From Rouxiella badensis (GTDB lineage Bacteria; Pseudomonadota; Gammaproteobacteria; Enterobacterales; Enterobacteriaceae), in assembly GCF_002093665.1 (NCBI RefSeq), contig NZ_MRWE01000010.1, forward strand, positions 1 through 64,000: 64,000 nucleotides of DNA, read 5' to 3'. Below are positions 8,289 to 17,282 of the stretch, piece by piece. A model generated the notes under the pieces. It saw only the letters and a list, made by a program, of their open reading frames with translations, was not told the DNA's origin and ran no database searches. The position numbers were made by a program, and so were the translations under genes. Each line of letters starts with the position of its first letter. Position 1 is the stretch's first letter.

Positions 8289-10025
8289 TTAATCTGCACG
8301 GAATCTGGATTCGGCGTAGGCATATAGAGGCCGCCACAGCAGCCTGTTAAACAGGGTAACGAACAGTGCCATGACGGCAATGCCGAGGATAATTTTCGGG
8401 AAGTCGCCCGCCGCCGTGGTCTGTGCAATGTAGGCACCCAGCCCATGCGCCGTCACTTTGGTGTCGCCCCACTGTACAAGCTCAGAGACGATACTGGCGT
8501 TCCACGCACCGCCTGAAGCCGTGATTGCACCCGTGATGTAGTATGGGAAAATACCCGGCAGCATGACCTGTTTCCACCATTGCCAACCGCGGATATGGAA
8601 ATTAGCCGCCGCTTCACGGTAATCATTCGGAAATGCCGTGGTTCCTGCCACCACGTTGAACAGGATATACCACTGGGTTCCCAATACTATCAGCGGTGAC
8701 AGCCAGATATCCGGGTTGAGGTGGAAATGGACGATAACGATAACAAACGCCGGGAACAAGAGGTTTGCCGGGAAGGCCGCCAGAAACTGGGCAATAGGCT
8801 GGATTTTACCTGCCAGCCCCGGACGCAGCCCAATCATTACGCCAAGCGGCACCCAAATAATTGACGAAATAAAAATAAGCACCGTTACCCTGAGCAGGGT
8901 TATCAGGCCCAGAACCAGCACATGCCCCACGTCGCCGAGCGTGACTCCGGTTTGTACATAGGAGATGACCCGATAGGCAACATAAACGGTGAGCAGAATA
9001 ACCAGCAAACTCCAGACAATATCGCCCCAGCGGGAAAGGCGTTTCTGTTCGATTTCTGGACGGTGCGCTCTGAAAGTCGGTAAACGCAGCGGAATACGTG
9101 CAATCAGGGAGAGCAACAGCCCTATCGGTGATAAGAGCTGGTGAATGAGTCGAGTCTGCCGCATCAAGTCGAGCACCCAGGAGGTCGGTGCGTCGCTGGA
9201 GCGGGTATTCTCCATGCGAAATTTATCGGCCCAGGCAACCAGCGGCCTGAACAGCAGCTGATCGTAGGCCAGAATCACCACGGTCATGGTCAACAACACC
9301 CAGCCAACGGCATGAATATTCTTGTTTAAAATCGCTTCGGCAAGATAGCCGCCTATTCCCGGTAAGGTAAAGGTGTTGTTACCGACAGTGATCGCTTCGG
9401 AGGCCACGATGAAAAACCAGCCACCTGACATTGACATCATCATGTTCCAAATCAGCCCGGGTACGGCGAACGGCACATCCAGCTTCCAGAAACGCTGCCA
9501 CGCCGTGAGGTGGAATCCGCGTGAAACCTCGACCAAATCACGTGGCACGGTACGCAGCGACTGGTAAAAACTGAAGGTCATGTTCCACGCTTGACTGGTA
9601 AATAGCGCGAAGATAGCCGCAAGCTCCACCCCCAGAACACGGCCGGGGAACAGCGCGATAAAAAAGGTGACGGTGAAAGAAATATAGCCCAGCACCGGCA
9701 CCGACTGCAGGATATCCAATATTGGTACCAGTACTTTCTCGGCACGACGACTTTTGGCGGCCAGCGTTCCGTAGACCAGGCTAAACAGCAGCGCAGCTAC
9801 CATCGCAACCAGCATTCTCAGCGTAGTGCGCAGCGCATACTCGGGCAAATTTGCCGGATCCAGAGAAATAGCCTGCGTCTTTAGGCTGGTGATGGGCAAG
9901 AGTGTTTGATGAAACCCCACCGCTGCCATAGCAATCAAACCGATAATCAAGGGGAAAGCAACGCCATCCCAGGCATTTGGCAATAGGCGCCAATTAGCGG
10001 CGTTAACATTAAAACGGAAGTTCAT
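8289..10025 (-). CDS. ABC transporter permease, two fused permease domains
   Basis: A 578-residue inner-membrane protein made of two binding-protein-dependent permease halves. Each half ends with an EAA-type coupling loop, '[27 protein letters not shown]' in the first and '[27 protein letters not shown]' in the second, so one chain can supply both membrane subunits for the ATPase encoded just downstream. The start MNFRFN at 10025 is preceded by GAGAGGG. The nitrate/sulfonate/bicarbonate class is indicated by sequence style, but no cognate periplasmic binding protein gene is present. It is transcribed divergently from kup, across a 234-base gap. Confidence 0.85.
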   Translation of the reverse strand: MNFRFNVNAANWRLLPNAWDGVAFPLIIGLIAMAAVGFHQTLLPITSLKTQAISLDPANLPEYALRTTLRMLVAMVAALLFSLVYGTLAAKSRRAEKVLVPILDILQSVPVLGYISFTVTFFIALFPGRVLGVELAAIFALFTSQAWNMTFSFYQSLRTVPRDLVEVSRGFHLTAWQRFWKLDVPFAVPGLIWNMMMSMSGGWFFIVASEAITVGNNTFTLPGIGGYLAEAILNKNIHAVGWVLLTMTVVILAYDQLLFRPLVAWADKFRMENTRSSDAPTSWVLDLMRQTRLIHQLLSPIGLLLSLIARIPLRLPTFRAHRPEIEQKRLSRWGDIVWSLLVILLTVYVAYRVISYVQTGVTLGDVGHVLVLGLITLLRVTVLIFISSIIWVPLGVMIGLRPGLAGKIQPIAQFLAAFPANLLFPAFVIVIVHFHLNPDIWLSPLIVLGTQWYILFNVVAGTTAFPNDYREAAANFHIRGWQWWKQVMLPGIFPYYITGAITASGGAWNASIVSELVQWGDTKVTAHGLGAYIAQTTAAGDFPKIILGIAVMALFVTLFNRLLWRPLYAYAESRFRAD

Positions 10026-10259
10026 AAACCCTCTCTTTGTATCGTGGGGTCGAATTTGTGCGCCATTATTCAATATACTTATTAAACAGATGCTCTCAAC
10101 GAAGCACTGTTCACAGTAAATTTATAAAATAAGTTTAATTTAGCATGACAGCATTATGTGACTATTCTGAGTATAGCTACCCTTTGCGTCAGGCACAGGA
10201 TAAAGACTGGCCATAAAGACAATTAAATCATTGAAATGGAAACTTTCGAGGTATGCGGG

Positions 10260-12137
10260 ATGTCAAGTGACAACGTAACGGAAAAGCAAGACTCACCCGG
10301 CCTGAAAATGCTGGCCTTGGGTGCTTTAGGCGTGGTGTTTGGGGATATCGGTACTAGCCCACTTTATACCTTAAAGACCGTACTCTTTTTATCGGGCGAA
10401 GCCCCCTCACCTGGCGTTATTCTTGGGCTGCTATCATTAATATTCTGGACATTGGTCATTGTCACCTCGCTAAAATATGCGATGTTCGCCATGAGAATGG
10501 ATAACAACGGTGAAGGCGGAATTATGGCCTTAATGTCGCTGCTGGTGAATAAAAACAGCAAACGGCCGCTGGTTATTTTCGCCGGAATTTTCGGAGCCGC
10601 GCTTATTTATGGTGATGGCGCTATTACCCCGGCAATTTCGGTGCTCTCTGCACTGGAAGGGATAAATATGGTTCTGCCGGAGTCGAAAACGGTCATTGTT
10701 ACGGCGACGGTAATTATTCTGGTGACGCTATTCTCGATACAGGCCATGGGCACGGCAAAAATTGGTAAGCTGTTCGGCCCTATTATGGCGCTGTGGTTTA
10801 TCGTCATTGCCGCATTGGGTATTTGGGGAATCGTTCAGCACCCTGCGGTTCTCGTGGCGCTTAACCCCGCCCACGGCGTGAAATTTCTCTTCTCACACGG
10901 CATGGCCAGCTTCCTCGTTTTAGGCGGTGTTTTCCTCTGCGTTACCGGTGCCGAAGCGCTCTATGCCGACATGGGACACTATGGCCGTCGTCCCATCTGG
11001 CTTGCCTGGTTCGGGTTGGTCTTTCCTAGCCTGTTGTTGAATTATGCCGGTCAGGCGGCGCTGATTCTTTCCGGTGCAGACGTGACTGAAAATATATTTT
11101 ATCGGCTCTGTCCGCCTTCACTGTTAGTTCCGTTGGTTATTCTCGCCACCCTTGCCACAATTATTGCCAGTCAGGCGATTATCAGCGGTGCGTTCTCAAT
11201 GACGCGGCAGGCTATTCAGCTCGGATGGCTACCGAGGATGCGAATCAAACAGACTTCGGCAGAAAGTTACGGCCAAATATATATCGGCGTCATCAACTGG
11301 CTGTTAATGGTCGCGACGGTATTTTTAACCGTGTTTTTCCAGTCTTCCGACCGGCTCGCCGCCGCCTATGGTATTGCCGTTTCTTTCACCATGATCATGA
11401 CCACCGGGCTGATATATGTCTCGATGCGCGAGGTGTGGCGCTGGAATCTGGTGATAAGTCTGTTGGTGGCAGGCGTTTTCTTTATTGTTGATATCAGCTT
11501 CCTGGGCGCAAACCTGATTAAAATCCTTGAAGGGGGTTATATTCCGCTGCTCATGGCGGTGGCGCTCTACATCGTCATGATGGTCTGGCATCGCGGTGTC
11601 GAAACTGCATCACGCATTATTCAGGATAAAACGCAGCCGGTGAGTGAATTCCTGGCTGAGATAGAGATGCATCAGGTGCCACGCGTTCCTGGAACTGCGG
11701 TGTTTCTGACGCGTTCGAGCGGTACTCCGACCATTATGCGTTGGCACGTATCGCGCAACGGTTCCCTGCACGCTCAGGTGCTGGCGCTGAATATCCATAT
11801 CGATAACGTGCCCCGCGTCTCTCCCGCCGAGCGGTTACAAATATGTAAGGTTGCCCCGAACTTCTGGCACATCAAGGCGCATTATGGGTTTATTGAACAA
11901 CCCGATATTTCCAGCCTGTTCAGCAACAGTAAAATTCAGGAATTGAATCTGGATAAAGAGACCATGACCTTTTATGTCGGACATGAAACTATTTTGCGCC
12001 GTCAGGGGAAAGGAAGAATGCCTGCGTGGCAGCGGCATCTGTTCTCATTAATGGTTCGCAACAGTGCGCACGTCACCGACCACTATCATCTGCCGAGTGA
12101 CCGGGTGGTCGAAATTAGCCGCCAGGTCGCACTGTAA
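10260..12137 (+). CDS. kup: Potassium uptake protein Kup (first paralogue)
   Basis: Low-affinity K+/H+ symporter of the inner membrane, 625 residues. The signature '[22 protein letters not shown]' is at the N-terminus, followed by 'NNGEGGIMALMSLL', 'YGDGAITPAISVLSALEG' and about twelve membrane segments, then a C-terminal cytosolic domain ('RVPGTAVFLTRSSGTPTIMRWH'). The ATG at 10260 follows GAGG; a start 24 bases earlier has none. This copy differs clearly from the second kup at 39554, which is closer to E. coli Kup. Some Enterobacterales carry more than one Kup; the division of labour is unknown. Confidence 0.92.
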   Translation: MSSDNVTEKQDSPGLKMLALGALGVVFGDIGTSPLYTLKTVLFLSGEAPSPGVILGLLSLIFWTLVIVTSLKYAMFAMRMDNNGEGGIMALMSLLVNKNSKRPLVIFAGIFGAALIYGDGAITPAISVLSALEGINMVLPESKTVIVTATVIILVTLFSIQAMGTAKIGKLFGPIMALWFIVIAALGIWGIVQHPAVLVALNPAHGVKFLFSHGMASFLVLGGVFLCVTGAEALYADMGHYGRRPIWLAWFGLVFPSLLLNYAGQAALILSGADVTENIFYRLCPPSLLVPLVILATLATIIASQAIISGAFSMTRQAIQLGWLPRMRIKQTSAESYGQIYIGVINWLLMVATVFLTVFFQSSDRLAAAYGIAVSFTMIMTTGLIYVSMREVWRWNLVISLLVAGVFFIVDISFLGANLIKILEGGYIPLLMAVALYIVMMVWHRGVETASRIIQDKTQPVSEFLAEIEMHQVPRVPGTAVFLTRSSGTPTIMRWHVSRNGSLHAQVLALNIHIDNVPRVSPAERLQICKVAPNFWHIKAHYGFIEQPDISSLFSNSKIQELNLDKETMTFYVGHETILRRQGKGRMPAWQRHLFSLMVRNSAHVTDHYHLPSDRVVEISRQVAL

Positions 12138-12141
12138 TAAA

Positions 12142-12166
12142 AAAGCCCGGGGATCTCCCGGGCTTT
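12142..12166. terminator. Bidirectional terminator between kup and the glycine-zipper lipoprotein gene
   Basis: A perfect ten-base-pair stem, AAAGCCCGGG and CCCGGGCTTT, with a five-base loop lies between the two convergent genes, five bases after the kup stop. A-runs and T-runs on the two sides let it serve both strands. Confidence 0.88.
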
Positions 12167-12186
12167 GAGTGACAGCGCGTAATACA

Positions 12187-12741
12187 TTAATAGTCCGGCG
12201 GCGCACCGGCATCTTGTTGTGGATAATCTGGCGGAGCCCCGCTGTCGCCTGGATTATAATCCGGTGGCGCACCCGCATCGGATGGCGATACCTCGTAGCC
12301 TGCTGGCATCGGTACTTTGTCGCCTTTCGCATACATACATTGGATATACACGCTGTTATAGCGCTGCTGTATGTCGTCGTTACTTTCCATTGATGAGTCA
12401 TTGCCCATCGCGCTGCCGACAAGCAGGCCACTGCCCGCACCAATCAGCGCGCCGGGGCCAGCGTGGCCGGACGCAGCGCCCAGCAAGGCACCGCCTGCCG
12501 CACCGATAATCGTTCCCGCAGCTGCCGTATTCACGGCACTGTTGTTTGCCTGCTGTGAGGCCTGATTCAGTCCGCTGCGTGCATAGTTCTGGCAGGTGGA
12601 ATCGTCGGCCATAAACTGCTCGTAACTCTTACCGGTTCCCGGCATCGCCGTCACATTAGGACCGGTCGGCGGGCTCACACAGCCGGATAAAAGTACGGTT
12701 CCCAGCGCGAGGGCAACGGGTGCGAACGCAATGATTTTCAT
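12187..12741 (-). CDS. Glycine-zipper lipoprotein with GAPPDY tail repeats
   Basis: A 184-residue outer-envelope lipoprotein. The signal peptide ends in the lipobox LLSGC (Cys21). Residues about 70-115 form a glycine-zipper segment ('AAGTIIGAAGGALLGAASGHAGPGALIGAGSGLLVGSAMG') typical of YMGG/Gly-zipper proteins that insert in or span the outer membrane. The last 30 residues carry three copies of (D/G)(A/S)GAPPDY separated by short linkers, a Pro/Tyr-rich tail. A GAGGT sits before the ATG. It is followed upstream, on the same strand, by a small Pro/Tyr/Gly-rich exported protein, so the two may be co-transcribed. Confidence 0.78.
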   Translation of the reverse strand: MKIIAFAPVALALGTVLLSGCVSPPTGPNVTAMPGTGKSYEQFMADDSTCQNYARSGLNQASQQANNSAVNTAAAGTIIGAAGGALLGAASGHAGPGALIGAGSGLLVGSAMGNDSSMESNDDIQQRYNSVYIQCMYAKGDKVPMPAGYEVSPSDAGAPPDYNPGDSGAPPDYPQQDAGAPPDY

Positions 12742-12781
12742 GTTACTTGACCTCGAATAGCCGCAATCGAATTAGGGTTAA

Positions 12782-13123
12782 TTACCGTGGTGCCAGTTTC
12801 TGCCAACCGGTTGGGCAGCGTGGTATCTGCGGGTAATAACCTACCGGGTTGTGGCAGTAATAACTGGCAGAGGCCGGTTTTTGTACATAGACCTGGGGCG
12901 CCGGAGGCGTCACGTAAACAACCGGTGGTGGGCCATAATACGGAGGCGGTCCCCAATAGTAAGGATCGGGTCCCCAATAAGGGCCTACGCCGACGACGAC
13001 GCGTGGGCCGCCCCAACCGCCACGATAACCGCCGTGGTGATACGGATATGCCTGGGAAACACTGCTTGCACCTAACCCGACCAGCAGGGTTGCACAAATC
13101 CCGAATAGTGTGAGCTTTTTCAT
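12782..13123 (-). CDS. Small exported Gly/Tyr/Pro-rich protein
   Basis: A 113-residue protein with a clear Sec signal peptide (MKKLTLFGICATLLVGLGASSVSQA). The mature part starts with 'YPYHHGGYRGGWGGPRVVVGVGPYWGPDPYY', a string of Gly/Tyr/Pro/Trp, and ends with a short more ordered segment containing two cysteines (YYCHNPVGYYPQIPRCPTGW). This layout is common among small envelope proteins of Gammaproteobacteria whose function is not known. The ATG at 13123 follows GAGGG; the frame is open further upstream but without a good start. Forty bases from the downstream lipoprotein gene. Confidence 0.75.
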   Translation of the reverse strand: MKKLTLFGICATLLVGLGASSVSQAYPYHHGGYRGGWGGPRVVVGVGPYWGPDPYYWGPPPYYGPPPVVYVTPPAPQVYVQKPASASYYCHNPVGYYPQIPRCPTGWQKLAPR

Positions 13124-13441
13124 CACAGACCCTCGAATGCAGATTAGAAAATGATTAATAGTAATATACGCCTGCTTTCGGAAAGTGTTATCAGGTGAAG
13201 GAGTAAAACATTCGTAAAATTGCGGTGTAAATAATGGAGAGAGTGTTTGAAATGATGTCATCTTATTGAAAAGTGCCCGCCGAGGGCTATAAAAGGCGGG
13301 CATCTGAGTTTTATAAACGATTTGTTTAATATATACAAACCATAAACGAAGTTGGATTTGTAAATTAAAACGTAAATAAAATCGTCAATTAAATTCCAAA
13401 TAGAGCTTCCTAATAAAAACCCTGTTTATCACGCCTGTATT
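13124..13441. other. Intergenic region holding a promoter and a terminator
   Basis: No gene seen. It should contain the promoter of the small exported protein and, at 13274-13302, a terminator-like hairpin for the dehydrogenase operon to the right. The remainder (13310-13430) is A/T-rich without clear structure. Confidence 0.4.
13274..13302 (-). terminator. Probable terminator of the DUF2231/dehydrogenase operon
   Basis: Arms TGCCCGCC (13274-13281) and GGCGGGCA (13295-13302). On the minus strand the stem is followed by ACTTTTC, a short T-run. It is about 140 bases after the stop codon, so the assignment is moderate. Confidence 0.5.
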
Positions 13442-14764
13442 TTATTGGCTGTCCTGCCCCGTAACGCGCCATACGGTATTGCCAGCATCATCGACAATCA
13501 GCAATCCACCCAGCTTATCCATCGCTAGTCCGACTGGCAATCCGCGCACCTGTTTCTGATCTTCGGTCAGGAACCCCGTCACGACAGGCTTTGGTTGCCC
13601 TACCGGCTTGCCGTCCTTGAAGGCAACATACACGACCTGATAGCCATTGAGCGGTTTGCGATTCCAACTGCCGTGCTCACTGATAAACGCCCCGCCGCGA
13701 TACTCGGCCGGAAGGTTGGTGCCGGTATAGAACCAAAGCCCCAAGGGGGCGACGTGCGAGCTGAGCGCGTAGTCCGGCCTGATGGCCTTCTCGACCAAAT
13801 CCGGGCGCTGCGGCCTGACCCGCTGGTCAACGTGCTGGCCGTAATAGCTGTATGGCCAGCCATAGAAAGCGTTTTCCTGCACCGAGGTCATATAATCAGG
13901 GACCAGATCGGCACCGATTTCATCGCGTTCATTGACTACTGCCCACAGTTTGCCGGTTTGCGGCTCCCACTGTAGCCCGGTCGGGTTGCGCAGCCCGCTG
14001 GCATAAATACGGCTCGCACCGGTTGCCACGTCTACCTCGAGAATATCTGCACGACGATATTCAGCGCCGATGCCATTTTCCGTAATGTTGCTGTTAGACC
14101 CTACGCCGACGTAAAGCTTGCTGCCGTCTGGGCTGGCAAGCAGCGACTTGGTCCAGTGATGGTTAATCGGACCGCCCGGCAGATCGGCAACCTCAGTCGG
14201 CGGTTCGGTTATTTGCGTTTCCCCGCTCTGATAGGGGTATTTCACCAGGCCGTCGGCGTTGGCAACGTAAAGTTCATTGCCAATCAGCTGAACGCCAAAC
14301 GGCGAGTGCAGATTTTCGAGGAAAATATGCTTTTCCCAGGTCTTGCCATCGCCATTGGCATTTCTGAGCAGAGTAATGCGATTACCGCCGGGCCCGCCTT
14401 TACCCGAGGCCTTCTGTACCATGCCCATGATGATTTCTTTCGGTTTACTGGTCACCCCCGGCGGACTGTTGGCTTCGACCACCAAAACATCGCCATTAGG
14501 CAACACCGTTATTTGACGAGGATGCATAAAGCCGTCTGCAACCTTCGCAATTTTTAGGCCTTCTGCCACCTTTGGCGTCTCTGCCGTTTTCCATGTAGTG
14601 CCGCTCGGAACTTGCATCGGCGGCAGTAGGAAATTTTTGGCCGCTGGCAACTCGGGATTGCTCCCCGTCTGCTTTTCGGGGGCAATTTTGGCCGCCTCAT
14701 CGCAGCCTGCGAGTAGCAACGGCACAGTCAGCGCTAGCACGGATAACGCAAAGCGTTTTTTCAT
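13442..14764 (-). CDS. PQQ-type sugar (sorbosone) dehydrogenase lipoprotein
   Basis: A 440-residue exported protein with a lipoprotein signal (lipobox LLAGC). The mature part is a six-bladed beta-propeller of the soluble glucose/L-sorbosone dehydrogenase family: 'GFMHPRQITVLPNGDVLVVEANSPP', 'NLHSPFGVQLIGNELYVANADGLVKYPY', 'YASGLRNPTGLQWEPQTGKLWAVVNERDEIG' and 'ISEHGSWNRKPLNGYQVVYV' are the usual blade signatures. Members use pyrroloquinoline quinone to oxidise sugars in the periplasm, but the true substrate is unknown. The ATG (14764) lies inside the end of the upstream DUF2231 gene with an ATGA overlap and a GGAG ahead, so the two are translationally coupled; that membrane protein could pass on electrons. 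Confidence 0.85.
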   Translation of the reverse strand: MKKRFALSVLALTVPLLLAGCDEAAKIAPEKQTGSNPELPAAKNFLLPPMQVPSGTTWKTAETPKVAEGLKIAKVADGFMHPRQITVLPNGDVLVVEANSPPGVTSKPKEIIMGMVQKASGKGGPGGNRITLLRNANGDGKTWEKHIFLENLHSPFGVQLIGNELYVANADGLVKYPYQSGETQITEPPTEVADLPGGPINHHWTKSLLASPDGSKLYVGVGSNSNITENGIGAEYRRADILEVDVATGASRIYASGLRNPTGLQWEPQTGKLWAVVNERDEIGADLVPDYMTSVQENAFYGWPYSYYGQHVDQRVRPQRPDLVEKAIRPDYALSSHVAPLGLWFYTGTNLPAEYRGGAFISEHGSWNRKPLNGYQVVYVAFKDGKPVGQPKPVVTGFLTEDQKQVRGLPVGLAMDKLGGLLIVDDAGNTVWRVTGQDSQ

Positions 14765-15201
14765 TTTGCTTCTCCATAAGCTTTGCGTTGGCGCAGGGCA
14801 AGCTGCAAATTGGCGATAAGCAGTAACAGTACCACCAGGCTCGAAAGCGTGACGCCCGCTGGCACCACGGCAAAGGCGTCGCGGCTGTGAATAAAGGCGT
14901 TGAAAATCGACAATATGATAGCTAGCGCACTGGCCCAGAAATGCAGTTTTACCGCCGAACTCTGCGGATAAGAAGTACCGACCCACACCTGTACCAGATT
15001 AATTAAACGCGGAATAATGGCGATCAATAAGCCGAAAACAATCAACCAGCTGGCCGCCTGAGTCCAGGCTATTTCGCTGCTATAGATATAAATAATGTCA
15101 AATATCCAAGCGGCAGTGAAAAAGCCGATCGGCAGCGGATCGAGAAGCGAAACAAACCCTGCGGCAAGCGCAGAATTTTGCGGTGTTATGAGGGACGTCA
15201 T
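14761..15201 (-). CDS. DUF2231 membrane protein
   Basis: A 146-residue inner-membrane protein with four hydrophobic segments, matching DUF2231: 'GFVSLLDPLPIGFFTAAWIFDIIYI', 'ASWLIVFGLLIAIIPRLINLVQV', 'KLHFWASALAIILSIFNAFIHSRD' and 'VTLSSLVVLLLLIANLQLALRQR'. Family members are often encoded beside quinoprotein dehydrogenases or cytochromes and are thought to take part in electron transfer. AAGGAG precedes the ATG. Its stop overlaps the start of the sorbosone-dehydrogenase-like gene by four bases. Confidence 0.83.
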   Translation of the reverse strand: MTSLITPQNSALAAGFVSLLDPLPIGFFTAAWIFDIIYIYSSEIAWTQAASWLIVFGLLIAIIPRLINLVQVWVGTSYPQSSAVKLHFWASALAIILSIFNAFIHSRDAFAVVPAGVTLSSLVVLLLLIANLQLALRQRKAYGEAK

Positions 15202-15401
15202 TCACAAGCTCCTTATAAAAAATAAATCACAGCGAGAGGCCGGATAAACGCGCCTTCACTCAGGGTGCTTGTAAATATTAGTAAAAATTATTAATTTATG
15301 TACGCAAGTAATAATTAAAATTAATTAATTGCGTATTGGCACGATAATTATCAGCGCTTGTAGCAGCATTTTTGGGAGAACTTTCGCTCTCCCGGCTTTA
15401 T

Positions 15402-16229
15402 TTAGCTCACCTGTTTTTCGACGTACTCAAGCGCGGCCCGTAGCGATTTTTCATTCGGGTGGTTAGGGAGTAAGTGAATGGACTCGGTAGATTTTAGCGT
15501 GCGTGCAATCAGACGAGCTATCTGCTCATCGTCATGAATATCAACCCGAAGTTCAGCCAGGCTGACCGGCAAATCCAGACGCTTGTAGAGAGCAATCAGC
15601 TGAGCGACCACCTCATACTGCTCCAGCAAGGCACTCTGCACCAGAATGCCATAGGCCACCTTGGTACCGTGCAGGAAGGCATCGGTTTGTGGCAAGGCGG
15701 TCAGCCCGTTATGAATCGAATGAGCCGCAGCGATGCGGGTAAAGCGTTCGCCAAGACCGCCCACCAGCCCGCCACCAGCAATGATAGCGTCGATAACGTT
15801 GATAAGCGGTTTGCTCAGCTGATTTTTACTCTGCGCCTCAAGCGCTCTCTCGCTTTCGTTAAGTAACACGTCTCGAAGGGTGAGCGCGGTGTTTAGACCC
15901 AGCTGTGCGGTCAGCGGAAGCTCAGCAGGCTGCGGACAAAGCACCACCGCTTCATACCATTTCGCTAAAGTATCGCCGATGCCGGCAAGCAAATACTCCT
16001 TCGGCGCCTGTAAGATAATCTGCGGTTCGACCACCACCAAATGATTAGCGTCATTGAATATTTCATAACTCAAGGCCGTACCTTGGTCGCTATACCAGAC
16101 CGACAGTGGCGTCCATGCGGCACAGGTCGCGGCGATAGTAGGAATAGCCACTACGTTAAGATTCAGACGACGCGCCACCGCCTTGGCGGTATCCAGCACG
16201 GCACCGCCACCGATGCTCGATATATTCAT
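15402..16229 (-). pseudogene. hcxA: 5'-truncated hydroxycarboxylate dehydrogenase gene (hcxA/ybdH)
   Basis: The encoded residues align well by memory with E. coli HcxA (YbdH, 362 residues), an iron-containing-type alcohol dehydrogenase reducing 2-oxo acids such as 2-oxobutyrate and 2-oxoglutarate. Conserved stretches include 'IGGGAVLDTAKAVARRL', 'VAIPTIAATCAAWTPLSVWY', 'LLAGIGDTLAKWYEA' with metal ligands, and 'LPQTDAFLHGTKVAYG'. The match starts in the nucleotide-binding GGG loop; about 90 N-terminal residues that form the first half of the Rossmann fold are missing. The first ATG (16229) has no Shine-Dalgarno sequence and abuts the stop of the hydrolase gene at 16231. The remnant is therefore probably non-functional. 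Confidence 0.8.
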
Positions 16230-16230
16230 T

Positions 16231-17136
16231 TTATAAATCAAAGAAATCACGCAGCGCCTTTTCAACGGCTTCAGGCTGTTCTTCCTGCAGGAAATGTCCA
16301 CTTTTAGCAATGACCGTCCCCTTCACGTTTTCAAAGAATGGACGTAAGGGTGTCGCCATATCGGCAATCGAGCCTTGTTCAGCGCCGATCGCCAAAACCG
16401 GCGTTTTCAGTTTACCCAAAGATTTGAAATGTGCATTTTGTGCCGCAGAAACCGACAGCGCGCGATAGTAAGCCAGACCTGCACGAACGCCTCCGCTTTT
16501 AGTGAAGGTACGCAGATACTCATTAATATCTTCTTCGCTAAAGGCATCAGGGGCGGCGGTTTTTCTTCTCAGGAACCACTCAAGATAAACGCGTTCCTTT
16601 CCGGCAATAAGCGCCTCAGGCAAGTCAGGGATCGCATGGAAAGCGAAATGCCAGGTCCTCCAGCCTCTTTCTGTGGAATGAGGCACGGCATCGGGTAATG
16701 TCACTCCCGGAATACCGGCATCCAGAATGGCCAGTTTCTTTATCTCGTCACCAAACATGGCAGCATACGGATAAGCGACCCAGGCCCCGACATCATGGGC
16801 GGCAAGATAATATTCAGTCACCTCTAAAAGTTGCAGGAGCGAACGCACTTTAGTGGCCACGGATTTTGTATCGTATCCTTCAAGAGGCTTGTCTGAATCG
16901 CCCTGACCCGGAAGATCCGGGGCAATAATCCGATAGTGTTCTCCTAAAGCAGGCATAACTTTGCGCCACGAATACCAGCTTTCTGGAAACCCTGCCAGAA
17001 GAACCAACGTCTCCCCTTGTGCGTTACCGCCCGTCACATAATGAATCCTGACACCCTCGAGTGTCTCATAGTGGTGCGTGAATCCCTCTACAGCGGGAGC
17101 GATTGGAGAAAGGCAAGAGATTGAGTTTGCCGTCAT
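16231..17136 (-). CDS. Alpha/beta hydrolase, epoxide hydrolase-like
   Basis: A 301-residue soluble hydrolase. The nucleophile region 'YYLAAHDVGAWVAYPYA' carries Asp in H-D-x-G-x-W, as in epoxide hydrolases and haloalkane dehalogenases rather than serine esterases. The oxyanion-side motif is 'LAGFPESWYSWRKVMP' and the catalytic His is in 'KSGHFLQEEQPEAV'. The ATG at 17136 follows GAGG; longer open frames upstream lack a start signal. Its stop codon lies two bases before the broken hcxA frame, so its arrival, or a deletion, removed the 5' end of that gene. Substrate unknown. Confidence 0.82.
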   Translation of the reverse strand: MTANSISCLSPIAPAVEGFTHHYETLEGVRIHYVTGGNAQGETLVLLAGFPESWYSWRKVMPALGEHYRIIAPDLPGQGDSDKPLEGYDTKSVATKVRSLLQLLEVTEYYLAAHDVGAWVAYPYAAMFGDEIKKLAILDAGIPGVTLPDAVPHSTERGWRTWHFAFHAIPDLPEALIAGKERVYLEWFLRRKTAAPDAFSEEDINEYLRTFTKSGGVRAGLAYYRALSVSAAQNAHFKSLGKLKTPVLAIGAEQGSIADMATPLRPFFENVKGTVIAKSGHFLQEEQPEAVEKALRDFFDL

Positions 17137-17242
17137 TAGGTAATCCTCGTTATTTAGGGAATGATCATTTCCTAATTTAGCGGCAGAGTGACCAAAAAGC
17201 CACTCTTGTGTTTCTAAATAATCAGCAAGCAACAAACAGAGT

Positions 17243-17270
17243 GAGTCAGGAGCGGCATCTCTCCTGACTC
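17243..17270 (-). terminator. Hairpin after the cytochrome b561 gene
   Basis: Ten-base arms GAGTCAGGAG (17243-17252) and CTCCTGACTC (17261-17270) lie 12 bases beyond the cytochrome b561 stop codon. The sequence that follows on the minus strand has only a short T-rich patch, so termination is likely but not certain. Confidence 0.55.
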
Positions 17271-17282
17271 AAGAAAGGAAAA

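Noticed and set aside
15374-15393. Hairpin after the hcxA remnant as an intrinsic terminator
   Set aside because: The stem is only six base pairs and the minus strand is followed by A, not T, residues.
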